Shown: piece by piece, positions 5,954-7,105 of the stretch
Numbering within the stretch: the first letter of the stretch is position 1
How the letters are laid out: each line of letters begins with the position of its first letter
Assembly: GCA_943327015.2 (NCBI GenBank)
Contig: CALPVM020000122.1
Span: 1 to 7,105 of the forward strand
From: Akkermansia muciniphila
GTDB taxonomy: Bacteria > Pseudomonadota > Gammaproteobacteria > Burkholderiales > Burkholderiaceae_C
Length of the DNA: 7,105 nucleotides
Direction of reading: 5' to 3'
The notes under the pieces: model-generated
The model's input: the letters and a program-made list of their open reading frames with translations, nothing else
Told to the model about the DNA's origin: nothing
Database searches by the model: none
Translations under genes and position numbers: made by a program

Positions 5954-6999
5954 ATGTAGCTTTGAAGGATGCCGTTTTTGCCACCCGGGTTGTGCAGTGG
6001 CAACAGCAATATGGCCGCAATAACCTGCCATGGCAAAACACGCGAGACCCCTATTTCGTGTGGCTATCTGAAATCATGCTGCAGCAAACGCAAGTTATTA
6101 CGGTCAAAGACTATTTTGTGCGCTTTGTGGCACGCATGCCCAACGTTGCTGCCTTGGCTGCAGCCAGCCAGGATGAAGTCATGGGGCTCTGGAGTGGACT
6201 GGGCTACTACAGCCGCGCACGTAACCTGCACCGTTGCGCACAGATGGTGGTGTCCACATTTGGGGGTCAGTTTCCTGCCAGTGCGCAACTCTTGGCAACG
6301 CTACCGGGCATTGGAAGGTCTACTGCCAGCGCCATTGCCTCTATTTGTTTTGGAGAGCGGGTTGCGATTCTGGATGCCAATGTCAAGCGGGTGCTGACCC
6401 GTGTTTTTGCCTTTGAAGGCGACTTGGCTAAAGCGACCCAAGAGCGCGCCCTGTGGGATGCCGCAACCCATGTGCTGCCAGCAGGGGATGAAGCCCAAAC
6501 ACATATGCCGCGCTATACCCAAGGCATGATGGACTTAGGTGCCACCGTGTGCCTGCCCAAACAACCACAGTGCAAGCTCTGCCCGGTTCAGACAGTGTGC
6601 CAAAGCCATAAAAATGGCACTATGCTGAAATATCCGGTTCGCACAAGGAAACTGAAACGCACCAGCCAGTCGCTGTGGCTGCTCTGGGCACGATCCAGTC
6701 ATGGCGATGTTTGGCTGGCAAAACGACCCAGTCCCGGAGTCTGGGCTAACCTGCAATGTTTGCCATTGTTTGATACTGAAAAAACCTTGCAACAAGCCGT
6801 ACCTGAAAATTGGCGCTGTCACATTCAGACCCTGCCCGCTATCAAGCATGTACTTACCCATAAGGATTTGCATTTGCATGTGCGTTTGTTGGATCTACCC
6901 GATACCCAATTGCAATGGCCGCAAGGGCAATGGTTTACAGCCGAAGAATGGAAAGCCGCAGGTTTGCCTGCCCCCATACGCAAGCTGCTTGAGGGCTAA
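5950..6999 (+). CDS. mutY: A/G-specific adenine DNA glycosylase
   Basis: MutY removes adenine misincorporated opposite 8-oxoguanine, giving repair a second chance to insert C. The 349-residue product is full length (E. coli 350). The catalytic domain shows LPWQNTRDPYFVWLSEIMLQ with catalytic Glu41, then QQTQV at 45-49. WSGLGYYSRARNLH is at 81-94. The helix-hairpin-helix LPGIGRSTASAIA (118-130) is followed by ILDANVKRVL with catalytic Asp142. The iron-sulfur cluster ligands are C201-x6-C208-x2-C211-x5-C217, the canonical 4Fe-4S spacing. A linker leads to the C-terminal NUDIX-like 8-oxoguanine-sensing domain (about 238-349), recognisable by WLAKRPSPGVWANLQCLP and by HVLTH (300-304), which matches the HxFxH recognition loop. 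The start ATG overlaps the GTPase stop by four bases and has no strong Shine-Dalgarno of its own, so translation is likely coupled. It belongs to the same set as mutM, its partner in the GO system. Confidence 0.98.
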   Translation: MNVALKDAVFATRVVQWQQQYGRNNLPWQNTRDPYFVWLSEIMLQQTQVITVKDYFVRFVARMPNVAALAAASQDEVMGLWSGLGYYSRARNLHRCAQMVVSTFGGQFPASAQLLATLPGIGRSTASAIASICFGERVAILDANVKRVLTRVFAFEGDLAKATQERALWDAATHVLPAGDEAQTHMPRYTQGMMDLGATVCLPKQPQCKLCPVQTVCQSHKNGTMLKYPVRTRKLKRTSQSLWLLWARSSHGDVWLAKRPSPGVWANLQCLPLFDTEKTLQQAVPENWRCHIQTLPAIKHVLTHKDLHLHVRLLDLPDTQLQWPQGQWFTAEEWKAAGLPAPIRKLLEG

Positions 7000-7006
7000 G
7001 CAAAAG

Positions 7007-7105
7007 CTAATGCACACGCAAACTGGCTGCCGGCAAATCAATTTCGCGGTGGCGCTTGAGTGTGGTCCAATGTTTGCCAAATTGCTGCGCCAGCTTTTCT
7101 ACTAA
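7007..7105 (-). CDS. rapZ: C-terminal fragment of RapZ (RNase adapter / P-loop ATPase), partial at the window edge
   Basis: The last 32 codons of a minus-strand gene are present, ending in TAG at 7007-7009. The visible protein, LVEKLAQQFGKHW followed by TTLKRHREIDLPAASLRVH, matches the end of RapZ: in E. coli the final segment reads approximately VYIAEQLADYF, then a short variable stretch, then SRHR and a basic tail. In enterobacteria RapZ binds small RNAs (GlmY/GlmZ) through its C-terminal domain and guides RNase E to GlmZ, controlling glucosamine-6-phosphate synthase. In Burkholderiales rapZ is often found near mutY and hprK. The tail after RHRE is less basic than that of E. coli, so the RNA-binding role cannot be assumed. 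The gene converges on mutY with 7 bases between stops. The short length limits certainty, but family, frame and position agree. Confidence 0.78.
   Translation of the reverse strand, partial: LVEKLAQQFGKHWTTLKRHREIDLPAASLRVH

Noticed and set aside
6701..7105. Plus-strand open frame of 134 codons reaching the right edge
   Set aside because: It overlaps the mutY C-terminal domain in another frame and the rapZ end in antisense. Its composition, rich in Cys and Pro, looks like a shadow.
1..7105. Mobile elements, CRISPR arrays, tRNA or rRNA genes, phage or defence islands
   Set aside because: Reading both strands shows no direct-repeat arrays, transposase or integrase motifs, terminal inverted repeats or RNA-gene signatures. 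Nearly every base belongs to a core-type gene.

Overview
The window is almost wholly coding. It carries six genes plus a fragment of a seventh, and no gap between genes exceeds 49 bases. Gene content, gene order and protein sequences point to a betaproteobacterium, most likely order Burkholderiales, with moderate GC (about half by eye). The genus cannot be fixed from the sequence alone. The genes look like vertically inherited core genome: there is no insertion sequence, phage gene, CRISPR array, tRNA or rRNA.

Left half (minus strand, reading leftward from about 3116): a secreted tetratricopeptide-repeat (TPR) protein, then lolB (outer-membrane lipoprotein receptor), then ispE (4-diphosphocytidyl-2-C-methyl-D-erythritol kinase of the MEP isoprenoid pathway). 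The TPR stop and the lolB start overlap as ATGA. lolB and ispE are 34 bases apart. This is probably one operon. ispE runs off the left edge close to its natural C-terminus.

Right half (plus strand, from 3157): mutM (Fpg, 8-oxoguanine glycosylase), a large dynamin-like GTPase of unassigned function, and mutY (A/G-specific adenine glycosylase). The GTPase gene starts 49 bases after mutM, most likely at a TTG codon behind a strong GGGGGA ribosome-binding site. Its stop overlaps the mutY start as ATGA. MutM and MutY are the two glycosylases of the 'GO' system: MutM removes 8-oxoguanine opposite C, and MutY removes A mispaired with 8-oxoguanine. The GTPase sits between them and is coupled to mutY, which is the most interesting arrangement here.

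Far right edge: the last 32 codons of a minus-strand gene ending at 7007, whose protein end matches the C-terminus of RapZ (YvcJ-type RNase adapter/ATPase). It converges on mutY with only 7 bases between the stops.

The two operons diverge from a 40-base gap (3117-3156) with an AT-rich core that could serve as a -10 element in both directions. Other points worth attention are an apparently shortened LolB, an Ala in place of the first P-loop Gly in the GTPase, and a perfect 7-bp hairpin inside the GTPase gene.
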